Positions 1 through 10,988 of a stretch of DNA of 64,000 bases are shown here, piece by piece. The translations under genes were made by a program, and so were the position numbers. The first letter of the stretch is position 1, and each line of letters begins with the position of its first letter. The DNA is taken from contig OX578138.1 of assembly GCA_951213105.1 (NCBI GenBank), positions 68,111,537-68,175,536 of the forward strand. Direction: 5' to 3'. The notes under the pieces were generated by a model. The model worked only from the letters and a program-made list of their open reading frames with translations. It ran no database searches and was not told the origin of the DNA. Source of the DNA: Amaurobius ferox. Taxonomy: Eukaryota; Arthropoda; Arachnida; Araneae; Amaurobiidae.

Positions 1-617
1 TTTACGAATGTGTTTTAAATGCGGGCTTTTGTTTAAATGCGATTTTACGGTAAAATATTTGAATTCGAAAATTTTTGAGAAAACTGATACTTTCTGCCTA
101 GAAAAAGTATTAAAAACAGATATTCACTCGTATTTCTACGAACTTATGTTTATCTTTTTTTCTTCTTGAGTATAAAAACTCTCAGAAAACAGTTAGTTCG
201 TTATTTAACAAAACTTTAAAACTTTAGTAAAGTCTTTATTACTTTTTTTCTAAATAAAATTTTTATATGACTTCTGTCTGAAACCTTTCTTTATTTCCCC
301 TTGACGATTTCACTTGAATTCGAAAGCCATCACTTTTGACATTGTATTTCCAAAAGTTTAAGAAATATTCCAGAACTATATACGTTTATTTTCTTTACTA
401 CGTTGCAGAGATTTTTATGCAGTTATCAATGATAACAAACAAAATGGGAGAATATTAAACCTTAGTGGGCAGATAAATTGTTTGACATCTTTCAAGATAA
501 AATTGATAAGGCAAAACTCTCCTTTTTGGCATTAAAACTTCTCTAAAATTACTTTTATCTTCAGATCTTTGGAAAAGAGTATAAAAATTTATACACAATA
601 AAGTATGTTATAAATAA

Positions 618-619
<2 letters not shown>
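1..619. other. AT-rich sequence, nothing recognised
   Basis: No open frame of note, no splice-bounded conserved protein segment and no repeat-family match within this window was seen here. Confidence 0.5.

Positions 620-669
<50 letters not shown>
620..669. repeat. (TA)n microsatellite, left part
   Basis: Pure alternating TA. It is interrupted by the palindromic element at 670-1132 and resumes directly after it, so the element sits inside one TA array. The tyrosine/isoleucine-rich open frames found here are translations of the microsatellite and not genes. Confidence 0.95.
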
Positions 670-671
<2 letters not shown>

Positions 672-1130
672 GGGTGATTCAAAAGTTCGGAGCAAAAGTA
701 AAACGCTATAAAAAAACTATGGGTCGGAGGGACATGCGGTTTTCAGATTAATATTCATCGTGGTGGGTGATTTTGTGTTGTATGAAAAAAATTAGTTCAA
801 ACTCTTGACACTCGGGGGACTGCGGCAGATAAAGCCATGGAGATGACTTATGCATGGAGGTGATTGCACACATAACTGGCCTGCGAGATCTCAAGATCTC
901 ACATCCTGGGATTTCTCGTTGTGGGGATACCTAAAATCACGGGTGTGAGATCTGGGGATCTCACAGGACAATCATGTGTGCAATCACCTCCATGCATAAG
1001 CCATCGCCATGGCTTTATCTGCCGCAACCCCCCACCACGGTGAAAATTAATCTGCAAACCGCATGCCTCTCCGACCCACAGTTTTTTTTTTTGTAGCGTT
1101 CTACTTTTGCTCCAAACTTTTGAATCACCC

Positions 1131-1132
<2 letters not shown>
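670..1132. mobile_element. Palindromic TA-flanked element built from two transposase 3' ends head to head
   Basis: Ends are perfect inverted copies (CCGGGTGATTCAAAAG at the left, its complement at the right) and both sides are TA, as for Tc1/mariner-type insertions. The left arm reads forward as D-C-T-H-N-W-P-A-R-S-x-D-L-T-x-W-D-F-x-L-W-G-Y-L-K, the C-terminal catalytic region of a mariner-like DDE transposase. The right arm carries the same peptide on the minus strand ([16 protein letters not shown]). The arms meet near position 925. It is therefore a hairpin made of two copies of a transposon 3' end and cannot encode a transposase. It is much less AT-rich than its surroundings. Confidence 0.85.
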
Positions 1133-1207
<75 letters not shown>

Positions 1208-1210
1208 GTA

Positions 1211-1245
<35 letters not shown>

Positions 1246-1259
1246 GTATATATATATAC

Positions 1260-1305
<46 letters not shown>

Positions 1306-1325
1306 ATATATGTATATATATATAC

Positions 1326-1360
<35 letters not shown>

Positions 1361-1399
1361 TACATATATATACATATATATATATATACATATATATAT

Positions 1400-1440
<41 letters not shown>
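1133..1440. repeat. (TA)n array with TG/CA interruptions
   Basis: About 300 bases of TA dinucleotides with regularly scattered tg and ca steps, continuing the array at 620-669. Confidence 0.95.
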
Positions 1441-1442
<2 letters not shown>

Positions 1443-2294
1443 CCAAAATGAAAATAAGGATGGATGGATGCATTGTACCAAAAGATTGCCGGGGGAGTGT
1501 GACCCCCTCACCCCGGTTAAGCTAGCTTATGTCGCGACAACACTCTCGGAGAGCCGGTACATTGCAAAATAGAATACGGAAGTATCAAGTTTTAAGATGA
1601 AAACCAGGCATTATATATTAACGAATATAAGAGAGAATTGTCGAGATCCAACCATATCAAAAATCACTAGCAGTAAATGTTTGAAATATGCCCACTAGTA
1701 TAAAAGAGCAAAATTACATTGCTTCTACTTTAAGAAGACTTTAAATATTGACACTTTATATAACAATAATAACAAAGTCTATATCTATAACTATTTACCT
1801 CAATGACAGTTAATAGTATCATACATGTAGAAGTATATCTTGCATACCGTATCATACATGTTGAAGTACATCCTCCATACCGTATTACACATTAGATCCA
1901 AATCAAGAGGTCCTATATCAGATATCACTATATAATATATATATATATATATATATTTTTTCATTCGCCTTTATATATATATATATATATATATATAATG
2001 TATAACGGCTTTTAAACGGGAAAGAGGGGTCGCAATCCCCCTCTACCATTTTATGCCTTGCATTTGGTCATTTCCCCCGTTTTTTCATATAAATCTTATA
2101 TATATATATATATATATATGTCTGGTTTTCATCTTAAAACTTGATACTTTCGTATTCTATTTTGCAATGTACAGACTCTCCGGGAGTGTTTTCGCGACAT
2201 AAGCTAGCTTAACCGGGGTGAGGGAGTCGCAACCCCCCTCCCCGGCCATCTTTTGGGTACAATGCATCCATCCATCCTTATTTTCATTTTGGAA
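1441..2294. repeat. Foldback element with arms of about 170 bases
   Basis: The left arm 1441-1609 and right arm 2121-2294 are inverted copies (for example GATGGATGGATGCATTGTAC in the left arm and its complement in the right; CATCTTAAAACTTGATAC in the right and its complement in the left). The spacer holds two short TA arrays (about 1933-1956 and 1971-1997), a GGGGTCGCAATCCCCC motif at 2026-2041 and another TA run up to 2120. No coding frame is seen. Likely a non-autonomous foldback or MITE-like element; its family was not identified. Confidence 0.75.
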
Positions 2295-2382
2295 ATATTT
2301 TTAATCCTCTTTTTAGTGCAGCTTTGCGCCTTTTAAGTGTGATTTCTGATAAATTTTTAATATTATATTTCACGTTATTTTC

Positions 2383-2420
<38 letters not shown>

Positions 2421-2754
2421 GATGAGAATGCAATTTCGAACTAACCACCATTTTTTGTGTAGTTTCAATTGCTTGTTCTCTATTCTTAATCTCTTATCTC
2501 CTGAGCTGTTTATTATTGCCTATTCTCATATTGCCGAGTTTTATTTTTATTTACCTTTATATACTTTAAATGTGATTTTTGAATCCTATTATTCTTCTCA
2601 TCCCCCTTTCCATTGTAGTGATAAGTTACCTTCTATCCTTATCCTTAGTCTTGGCCTATTGTTACTCATTTGTAACAGATATGCTAGAGATGGGGTTTTT
2701 TGTACATACTGTAGTTTATGCATAATTTTCGATTAAAATCCTTCAATTTTTATT
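2295..2754. other. Unassigned sequence with a short TA run
   Basis: Contains a TA run at 2385-2415, directly followed by CTGATGAG. A 104-codon plus-strand open frame (2422-2736) has no family resemblance that I recognise and no splice signals that would argue for a gene. Confidence 0.4.
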
Positions 2755-2771
2755 TATATATATATATATAC

Positions 2772-2865
<94 letters not shown>
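2755..2865. repeat. (TA)n microsatellite
   Basis: Alternating TA with two early ca/tg interruptions. Confidence 0.95.
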
Positions 2866-2869
<4 letters not shown>

Positions 2870-4359
2870 CGGCTGAACTTTATTAATATCATTCTATTAG
2901 AAGAACCTGTGACACTGATAGACGGAACTGAAACATGTAGTAAGTCATTCATCATTAAGCCTTTTAGGAGCTAATTTTATTTACAATCTATCGTGTTGAT
3001 AAATCTCGTGTCTTAAATCTACGCGAAAGTAATAATATGAGACAAAAATAAAAATACTTTGATTTTTTTTTTCTGTAAAATTTGAAACTTTTTTGGCAGA
3101 AGCTTTAAATATGATCTTCAAAATTTCTTAATAACATATTAATTATTGAATATGGAAGAACATTTTTCTGTGAAAAAAGTTTGCTTCGAGAGTAAAGATC
3201 TAATTAATTTTGGTACTGTATCTTTCAAGCAAATTTAATCACATTATTAAACTTGCTGGTGTATTATTAATTCCCTAAAACACTCTAAAAAAGTAAAAAT
3301 AAGTACGAAACAGTAAGTTTAAAAAGAAAAACATAAAATAATTTCCCCATTTCCCCATTAAAAAAATAAAAAGTTGAGTCTAAAATACATATGTTGTGAT
3401 ATCAAATTCCAAAGCTTTAACTTTTTTAATTCTGGTACACTCTCAGTTGGGCGGCAATCTGCTTAAGTTTTGTACAACTTTATCATATCTGTACTATTTA
3501 ATATTGTATGAGTTAACTAGACATTTCCGTAAAGTATGTCCTACTATGCATTTATTTTTCTGAGTATGTAGGAATTTTCAATTTAAGATGGTTATGACGA
3601 ATAATTATAAAACATTTGCTTGAAAAGATAGCCGCCAAGCACTGAATGTATCCGAATTAAAAGAGTAAAAGCATGTTAATTTGATATCACAACGTTTTTT
3701 AAACACAACTTTTTATTTTATAATGATTTTCTTTTTTTACTTTTTTTCGGATTCATTACTGGAGCAGGAGGATATACTCATACATTGAGAGGATATTTTG
3801 TAATAATACTGTATTTTACTACAATACGCATGATGCACTAAAATTTTCGCTCTTTACATCGAGATTAATAAGATTATAAGAGTTTTAGTAAGGCATTAAA
3901 TTTTTAAAGAATATAAACTTTAGCAACTGCATTTCTTTGTAGCTACGTTAAGTACGCCAATAAGAAAAACAACTCCATTTGCCGTAAATCTGAAATTGAA
4001 AATAAAATTAGATGTTTAAATATGCTGAATGTTCCTTAATAAAATATGAATTAATACATCCTCTTATTTGCCCAAGTGTTTCAACAATTAAATTAAAAAT
4101 GCCATTAAATTGAGAGCTTGCACAAAATGAATCCGTTGCTAGGGAACTTTGGTTAATTAATATCGCCTTCTAATTGCAGATATTCTTATACAAACATATT
4201 TTGCAGAGAATATTCAATTATAGAAAACGCAGATTGCAAATAAATTTGAAAAACGTGTAAAAAGTGCGAATGATTTTGAATCAAGTACAAGGGTAAATTT
4301 AACTTGGTAATTCTATTTTTTCCCCTTATACACTAGAAAATTAAGTTAGCTTGAAGTAT
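2866..4359. other. AT-rich sequence, nothing recognised
   Basis: No convincing coding segment, RNA gene or within-window repeat match was found on either strand. Confidence 0.4.
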
Positions 4360-4960
4360 TTAATTTTTAGAAGCACATTCTTCGAACATATTAATTCAAA
4401 TCATTGGTATAAAAATGATGAAAATTAATGTAATTGAAAATAAATGTTTTTTTTTCTGAAAGCCATGTTTTTCATGTGACTTTACATAATAAGTACCATC
4501 ATTAATGAATGAAAAATAATTTTCATAGGAAAACTTTTTGTACTTATTTATTTTTAGATGTTTGAGAGATGCACGTTCCTTGAACAAAATGATTTAAATT
4601 TTTTGTATAAAAATGATGAAAATTAATATAACTAGAAATAAATATTTTCTTTCTAAAAACCATGTTTTCTATGTGACTTTACGTAACAAGTACCATTATT
4701 AATAAATGAAAAATAATTCACAGGAAAACTTCATAGATTTATTTAATTTTAGATGTTTTCGAGATGCACGTTCTTTGAACAGAATAATTTAAATAATTTT
4801 TATAATAATTATCAAAATGATGAAAATTATTGTAACTTAAAATAAATATTTTCTTTCTAAACGCCATGTTTCCCATGTGACTTTACATAACAAGTACCAT
4901 CATTTATGGATGAAAAATAATTGCAAAGTAATTTATAAGAAAACTTTTAAATGGCAGAAG
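4360..4960. repeat. Tandem repeat, about 200-base unit, three copies
   Basis: The string ATGATGAAAATTAAT or a close variant recurs at about 4415, 4613 and 4817. Each is followed by an AAATAAAT run, a CCATGTTT..CATGTGACTTTAC segment and an AAGTACCAT segment in the same order. Copies differ by scattered substitutions and short indels, so this is an old local tandem array. Confidence 0.85.
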
Positions 4961-5389
4961 TAATGTAGTCGAAGGCATGCGTTGATTGAATTGAAGATAC
5001 CAGGATTCAGATTTATTGTTATTCATAGGTCAAATTAATCCATTTTTAGCCAATATTTGATTTGAGAAAATTGATTGCTACTGTAAAATTTTATTTCATT
5101 GGAGTAAATTCATTGTGACTAGAACCTTTTCGATTTGTCGACTGCGCAAGCCCTATTCACAGCGTGGTAGAAAGGACCATTTTATTAATTTATTTATTTT
5201 TTGCTTTCCATGGTTGTGGAACTGTGGACTTTTATGTACGCGACTGCGCTTGTGTTAGGCTTTCACAACAAAACCTTTCATGGGGATTTAGCTTGAAACT
5301 GAGAGGGGGGGGGGAGGGATTGAAACAGATTTGGAGATTTGGAAAGTTAGTAGTATTACCTATAAATGTATTACTTAATTAGCGAGTGC
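4961..5389. other. Unassigned sequence before a Helitron end
   Basis: No gene is recognised. The right part may belong to the truncated Helitron whose 3' end is at 5428. Confidence 0.35.
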
Positions 5390-5428
5390 TTATTTAGTAC
5401 CCTGACAATGCCGGGTAATTCGTTCTAG
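5390..5428 (+). mobile_element. Helitron 3' terminus (truncated upstream copy)
   Basis: Ends in CCGGGTAATTCGTTCTAG, with ACCC about 8 bases upstream that can pair with GGGT in a short hairpin, followed by CTAG. Hairpin plus CTRR is the canonical Helitron 3' end. It abuts the 5' end of the next Helitron without intervening host DNA. Its own 5' end was not located. Confidence 0.7.
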
Positions 5429-6532
5429 TCTATAATAAAGGCATATGTATGTGTTTGTGTCTGATTGTATCGTCTGTCGCAAAAAATCTAGCCATTGTAC
5501 GACCATAAAATATGATATAAGAGTGCCTTGTTTCCAGAGATTAAACACTTCTCTACAGATTACTTTTTAAATTTAAATTATTTTTTTAGTTATTAAATAT
5601 TAAGGCTCAATTTTGAGCAATTTTTCTCAGAAATCTGTTAGCGATCAAAAATCTTATTGCAGATTTCTTATCTTAATACACTCGGAAAGATCAAAGAATT
5701 CCGATTTTTATGATTTAACAGCAGTTCCTTTCAATATTACACACTACTCCAAAACAAAGGAAATCTTAAAGCCATCTGTTCATTAATTATAAATTTTATA
5801 GGGTGTAATTGTATTGATAAATTTTAATGCACTTTGGCATTTCGCAAATAGTTTCCTCTTTGTGTAGGCGCATAAATCTCCTCTTCGTGTAGGCGCATAA
5901 GCGCCAATAGGCGGGGATTTCTATGTGGTGACTCGCTTGCTTGGAATTTGGCAGAAAACGTCAGGTGACGTCACTCACCACATCATGAAACATAGTCGCT
6001 AAAAAGTTTTTTAGGAACTGGGTTTTCAGAATACACGGTACGAAACAAACCGGATGATTAAAGATAAGCATGGAGTCCAGAGGAATTTTTTATTGTAAAT
6101 ATTTTATTTTGTAAACGTACTGTTGATTTTTAAGGAGTTTAGCATCCTCCATTTTAAGGCGCTACACGCGCTTATTTAAGGCGTATCAAAAGAGCTTTTT
6201 TAGTGACTATTACGTCCACGTAGTGGTAAAACGATGTATTTAGGTCGCTTATTTAGGAGTGTATCAAGAGGAGCGTATCAAAAATTTAATATGCATTATG
6301 ATTGCACAGAGGACGAAAGGCGTATTTAGGGTCGTATTAAAGAGTTCGATGTGCACAGCGCCGGGTCTAAGGCATATTGCGTCATCGCGTTGTGGGTTAG
6401 GAGATGCTTTGGCGCTTATTTAGGGTGGACTTAACAGACCTCGCGGAACTACTAAGTTTTTTGAAAAATTGAATAAAATAATTTAATTAGTCCCTATTTT
6501 AAATCCGGGGTAACCCCGTCTACATCTTCTAG
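5429..6532 (+). mobile_element. Non-autonomous Helitron, 1.1 kb
   Basis: Starts with TCTATAATAAAGGCATATG followed by a TGTTTGTGTCTG stretch, the usual look of animal Helitron 5' ends. It ends with a strong hairpin (CCGGGG TAA CCCCG type, 6505-6518), a short spacer and CTAG, followed by T. No Rep-helicase coding region is present, so it would depend on an autonomous copy. The interior has repeated GGCGCATAA and GGCGTATTTAGG-like motifs. No terminal inverted repeats or target-site duplication are expected or seen. Confidence 0.75.
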
Positions 6533-6599
6533 TTATGAAATATATGAAGACATTTTCTGCTAATAGTTACGCACTTGATAGTCTAATTATTCGCCTATT

Positions 6600-6790
6600 T
6601 TTAGCGACCAAATTGTGAACTATTTTGCCACTACATGATGTTGCCGCTGCTCACCATAAGGGGTCAGAACACACTACGCCCTTAGAGGACACCACAACAT
6701 TTATGTAATCAGGTGGGATTCGAACTCACAACCCAGCAGCCTAGAGAGCACCAGTAAACGGTTGCCTCATACCTTTCATTCACAGAGCCG
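6600..6790 (-). repeat. tRNA-derived SINE (minus strand)
   Basis: On the minus strand there is a good RNA polymerase III B-box (GTTCGAATCCC, about 6717-6727) about 60 bases after an A-box-like stretch, followed by a non-tRNA body. The acceptor stem cannot be closed, so this is a SINE head and not a functional tRNA. Confidence 0.5.
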
Positions 6791-7739
6791 GCTGAAGAAA
6801 TCTGTAGCTAATCATGTGTTGCATACATTAGATGTTTTCTGTTTTGTGTTTTACCCATCAAATTTTAGTTTATTAACGAATTTTGGTACGTTTTTGAAGC
6901 CTTAAATAACATATGTTATCTGTAGTACGATGCATGTTAAATTGTACGATGAATGCTAAATTTGCTTTTAGTGTATGATATTTAATTTAAAGATTATTGT
7001 ACGAAATGTGACATATGAATATGCTTGTATGTTAGTTGACAATTGATAGAAAAACTCTTTGTTAGAAGACTTGTCAACTCAATTGCATATTATGACTGCA
7101 AGACAAGTAAAAGAAGTTATTAAAAAAAGGCTTATAAGAAAATTAAGTAAAAATAATATAGCTAGAAAAATTGATCTGGCTTGAGATAAAGAATATGGAT
7201 CATTAAAAGTTATAATTATTATTTTTCTAACAAAGCTTGTTTGCATCTCAAGTTTTTATCTTGATGATAATATGCAGGGATGTGAACATCTTGAATAAAG
7301 ATTAAACAAAAAGAAATTCGCTAATTTTTTTTTATCAAATAACGTGCATTGTAAGGAAGAAAATATTCTTTACAAATTTTTAGAATGGTAGACCATATCT
7401 TAAAAATCTATTCCATTCGTGGAAAAATACGTAAAAAGCACTGGCACGATCTGTCTATTGACTTTCACATCCTTTTTAATTAACTGATGTCTCAGACCAT
7501 GAATAATGCATGCCAGACAGATGAAAATATTTTAGCATACGCATGGCTAGCTGCGCTCACAAATTTGTTTTACAAAGTGAACCATATTTTTATACGAAAA
7601 GTTTGCTTTTAAATAACTTGCTTAAACATAACTGTGATTGATTGGAAAGTTGTGGACCGGGATTTCTGGCGCGCACAAAACTGTATAATTAATTTGTCAA
7701 ATGTGTGTTACACTCAATCATGTGCAGAGTCCTCTTCGA
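6791..7739. other. AT-rich sequence, nothing recognised
   Basis: No coding or RNA feature seen on either strand. Confidence 0.4.
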
Positions 7740-7835
7740 CAAGAGCTTGCAATTTCGTCCCAGCGGTAGAGCGGCCAGTCAGAAGATCCAGGGTTCTATT
7801 CCCGGTTGGGGCAGCAAGGTTATTTACAGTTTCTA
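7740..7835 (+). repeat. tRNA-derived SINE head
   Basis: Contains AGCGGTAGAGCGG (D-arm/A-box-like) and GGGTTCTATTCCC (T-arm/B-box-like) at tRNA spacing, then GGGGCAGCAAGGTT. The same trailing motif GGGCAGCAAGGTT follows the similar head at 8310-8400, so both belong to one SINE family. Confidence 0.6.
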
Positions 7836-7844
7836 ATTTTGTAA

Positions 7845-8110
7845 ATAATGGCTAACATAGTCACGAACATAGGCACGGGTGGGAGGGGGGACGCCAGGGA
7901 GAGCGAAAAGCAAAAATCATTTCCAGGAGGAGTAATCAGCTGCTCATCCAAGTACACAGACTTGGGAGACACCGGCAGGACAGAGGGCACCTCAGCCGGC
8001 CGAGACAGGAGAGGAGGCGGGTCAGCCATGGGATCAGCAGGAACGGCAGGAGCACCACGGCGTTTCCCACATAAGCATAAGCACGTCTAGCAAAACACTT
8101 CAATTGTAAC
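7845..8110. other. GC-rich segment, possible retroelement coding remnant
   Basis: An abrupt GC-rich block of about 260 bases in AT-rich surroundings. All frames are partly open. On the minus strand one frame reads a proline-rich peptide (MADPPPLLSRPAEVPSVLP) preceded by a C-x-C-G-K-R-R stretch, which could be the end of a gag or LINE ORF1 protein with a zinc knuckle. That assignment is a guess. Foreign origin is supported only by the composition. Confidence 0.3.
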
Positions 8111-8309
8111 AGCATACGCAGCTGTATCAACCGGTTTTGGAGAAAAATAATATATTTTTTGCTGGATAATAAGATAGAGGTTTTCTTACCTATTGTAGTA
8201 TGATTTCAGTGTCTTTCTTTAATCCTAAATTTTCCGAATTTTTTAAACCACTCCTGGCTCAAAAATTTTAATTTTGTTTGAAGCATCTTGTAGAGTCCAT
8301 TTTAACTGT

Positions 8310-8400
8310 AGGATCTTCCCAGTAGCTCAACGGCAGAGCGTCAGCTGGCAAGTCGGAATATCCAGGGTTCGATTCCTGGTTAGGGCAGCAAGGTTCTTTT
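8310..8400 (+). repeat. tRNA-derived SINE head
   Basis: D-arm GCTCAACGGCAGAGC closes a 4-bp stem, and the T-arm CCAGG-GTTCGATT-CCTGG closes a perfect 5-bp stem with a canonical B-box. The acceptor stem has only about five pairable positions of seven, the anticodon stem has two mismatches, and position 33 is not T. It is therefore a tRNA-derived SINE or tRNA pseudogene and not a working tRNA. Shares GGGCAGCAAGGTT downstream with 7740-7835. Confidence 0.65.
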
Positions 8401-8984
8401 CAATGGTCCCCAAATGAATCAACCCAGTAGGTTAGTGCAAAGATGTTAGAGGTCTGAAACTGACCCTAGTACAACGAGCACGGATTCAGTGTACTCTGGA
8501 ATATGGAGCGCCGATTTCAGAGCAAGAGGATAATGACTACGCATTAGTAGTATTTCATCATTATAAGTATTCTGCAAAACTTTTACTTTAATTCGATGAA
8601 TAGTTTTAAAGTTATGAGTTTAAAAGTTGAAATTAGGCCAAAAGTTTTGCCATGTGAAAACCAATTCATATAACAGACGATTTTCCGAGGAAAGGGATAT
8701 ATGAACGGGGACCTTTTTATTTTTCTCAGTAAAAATACTTTTCTTTTATTTTGAAGAAATTTTCATTTGTGAATTGTGATCGGACAATAAGATACTTTGC
8801 AGCTTTTGTTTTTCAGATTTCAGCTTTAAATTGTTTTTTAAAACTTAATTTTCAATGCACATGCTTGATTTCCTTTATAAGGTTGTCAGTTGATTATATA
8901 GTGAAGTATACTTAAATAATAACTTTAATAATTGAATTTTCAAAAGAAAGCCCGTGTAGCTTTAATATTGGACATGAATTAAAA
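8401..8984. other. Probable SINE body then unassigned AT-rich DNA
   Basis: The first 150 bases (about 8401-8545) are richer in G and C than what follows and may be the SINE body. The rest has no recognised feature. Confidence 0.3.
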
Positions 8985-8989
8985 ATGAG

Positions 8990-9200
8990 AACGCGGTTAA
9001 ATATTAAGAGATTTATTATTATAATCGTGTTAACATTGCAGATGAAAACAACTGTGAACCGGTTTCGCACTTTTTATATGCTCTTTAATATGGAATTGCC
9101 GATATCTGCAATGGTCGCAAGAAAGCTTTCGGTTTGTCCCAATGGGCTTGTTCTGCATGTATGCACTTGGACGTTACAGTTTTGCGCAATCTGTGCAGAG
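8990..9200 (-). pseudogene. Possible zinc-finger-like remnant
   Basis: One minus-strand frame reads L-C-T-D-C-A-K-L, a stop, then K-L-S-C-D-H-C-R-Y-R-Q-F-H-I-K-E-H-I-K-S and a later H-S-C. C-x2-C followed by H-x3-H resembles a C2H2 finger, but the spacing between the cysteine and histidine pairs is too short (5 instead of about 12), and there is an in-frame stop. This could equally be chance. Confidence 0.2.
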
Positions 9201-9840
9201 GAATAACTAGAAATTTTAGTCACTTAAGCAATATATGTAAAAAGGTCACACAAAACTTTAATTTTGTACCTAAAAAGAAAAGCATTTAAGGACATAAATT
9301 TAATTTGGGGGTCTTTAAAACTTTGCGCCTCTTCCATTCCTCCAAAATAGTTTAGTTTTGGGCTTCCAAAATCTTCTCTCTCTCTCTCTCTCACTCTTTC
9401 ATATTTGTTTTTTTTTCTTTTTGAAGCTCCACTCTTTTCATTTTAACTTTTGTCGGCCGCAACTAATTGAACGAAAATTATTTTCAAATGTGCTAAAATA
9501 GTTTGAGAAACTATTGATTGCTTTTGCTTATATTAACAAACTTCTAGAACTTCGGACTTTCTACACTTTAAGTACTACTCCCTGCTATGAAGTGAAAGCA
9601 ACTGTTCCCTTAAACGCATCCTCACACTCATGCTCACACTCATGCGTTACGCTTGATAGCGCTCCGCATTTTTCAAACGTTGAGAAACATATTGTTGTTT
9701 ATATTTAACAATGAATAGCTAGTTTGTGTAAAACTGTTTTTGTATTTATCATAAAAATCCGTGTAATTAATGATGAATAACGTCATACGTATAATCGTTA
9801 TAATAACACTAAAGTACTTTTATTTTCCAATAAATTTGTT
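9201..9840. other. AT-rich sequence with a short (TC)n run
   Basis: (TC)n at about 9376-9392, and a small direct repeat of CTCACACTCATG at about 9619-9645. No gene recognised. Confidence 0.4.
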
Positions 9841-9848
9841 TTTGGGGA

Positions 9849-10040
9849 GTGCCGCAAATATCCCAACTCGCTCTGGGCTCCTCCTTGTTTCTTAAGCGTA
9901 GCTTACCAGAGCTTGATATTAGTAATGCCACTGAACCTGAGATAAATTTTGAAGAAATTTTCTACAGTAGGATTGAAGCCAACTACGTAGAAGGACTGGA
10001 TTTGCCCGTTTTCATACAGGTTCACAGAATTATGGTGTAG
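9849..10040 (+). CDS. Unidentified short open frame, possible exon or gene fragment
   Basis: A 63-residue open frame with ordinary protein composition (for example LPELDISNATEPEINFEEIF and then YSRIEANYVEGLDLPVFIQV), acidic in the middle and slightly richer in GC than its flanks. The listed start is only the first ATG-like codon; translation can be read from just after an AG at 9848, which could be a splice acceptor. CAG/GT at about 10018 could be a weak donor. I do not recognise the family and found no neighbour that extends it. It may be a host exon, a processed fragment or chance. Confidence 0.25.
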   Translation: MPQISQLALGSSLFLKRSLPELDISNATEPEINFEEIFYSRIEANYVEGLDLPVFIQVHRIMV

Positions 10041-10520
10041 CAAGCGTTCTTGTAATATCGAAGATATCGGCACGTCCTTGCCGCGTTCGCATAATAAGCG
10101 TGAACTAGATATTGGATGTTGTTATCTGTAAGGCTCCTATACATACAGGCTGACGCAACCGCCATTCTAGCCCCAACCGGTCCAATCAGTTACTGGCTAT
10201 CTGTGCTATTTCAATGGCGAGTGTATTTTATATGTCTGATATTTGATACTCAATTTAGCTGTAAAATAGGTGCCTCTGCTTTCGAAAAATTGTACCAATC
10301 GTTCAAGAAAGTTGCCTGGAATGTTTTAATTTCCTCAAAATCCCGAGAAAAGGAAGATAAAGTAACCTTCCCCGTCCACCATGTACAGCTATCGTTTTAA
10401 CTAGGAGTCAAGATGGCCGCAGTTGAGCTTGCCTGTATATTTAGGAGCATTAGTTATTTGCAATGATAGCGCGATATTAACTTTGGTAACGCCCCCTCAT
10501 AGATGATGATCTATTTTTTT
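10041..10520. other. Unassigned sequence
   Basis: A 94-codon open frame (10116-10400) has no recognisable motif. No repeat match was seen. Confidence 0.35.
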
Positions 10521-10523
10521 TAA

Positions 10524-10567
10524 TCAAATGGCCAGGCACTTGACTTTCATCATTCGCCTATACATTG
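10524..10567 (-). repeat. 3' tail fragment of the 5S-tRNA SINE, minus strand
   Basis: The segment AATGGCCAGGCACTTGACTT and following bases are the reverse complement of the 3' end of the SINE at 13893-14245 (about 14194-14237), with a few differences. It abuts another SINE at its right, so it is a truncated, inverted copy. Confidence 0.7.
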
Positions 10568-10579
10568 GCCAGAAACGTG

Positions 10580-10880
10580 AACCAAAACAGCCCGGTGGAA
10601 ACCAAGACAGCTCGGTGGTTTGCGGGCTGGATTTGCACGCTGCCACAACTTGCGCCGTGTTCATGCGGAGTACGATCACGTTAAACATGTGGATCCGTAA
10701 GTCCTTCCGAGAGGTTGGTGGTAGGGGAAGGAGGGTACGGTCCCTGTGGATGCATCTCCCATTAGGTTTCGGTCTAAATTGGGTAGCACTTCCCGACCGT
10801 CCAAATGCCTTATACCTTCCTATGACCTTATACCTTCGGATAGGTCGGACGGTCTGTATCGAAGAAGAAGAAGACACAAA
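10580..10880 (+). repeat. SINE family B copy
   Basis: Closely matches the interior and tail of the SINE at 27627-27977: GCTCGGTGGTTTGCG head (Pol III A-box-like), CGGAGTACGATCACGTTAAA, AAGTCCTTCCGAGAGGTTGG and the 3' block GGTCGGACGGTCTG, ending in a GAA/AAG trinucleotide tail (the other copy ends in AAC repeats). It lacks the 5S-derived part. Open frames on both strands here are shadows of the SINE. Confidence 0.8.
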
Positions 10881-10884
10881 TACG

Positions 10885-10988
10885 GACGTTACGTTAAAAT
10901 GACGCATTCGTGTTCAAAAGTGCAAGAAACGCGTAGATCCGTCGAAAACTCGATTTACAATTTTCGACACTATTCCAATAGCTTCTAA
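10885..10988 (-). repeat. Fragment of R2 repeat, 5' end
   Basis: Reverse complement of the first part of R2 (compare 52530-52635): GTAGATCCGTCGAAAACTCG followed by an ATTTTCGACA..ATTCCAATA segment. Truncated at both ends. Confidence 0.65.

Noticed and set aside
899..1525. Several open frames of about 90-160 codons on both strands
   Set aside because: They are Tyr/Ile translations of (TA)n arrays. The only meaningful part is the transposase-end peptide of the palindromic element.
8310..8400. A functional tRNA gene
   Set aside because: Acceptor and anticodon stems do not close and position 33 is not T; the B-box and T-arm alone are not enough.
10524..10907. Overlapping open frames of 124-127 codons on both strands
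   Set aside because: They cover SINE sequence; no protein family signal, and both strands are equally open.
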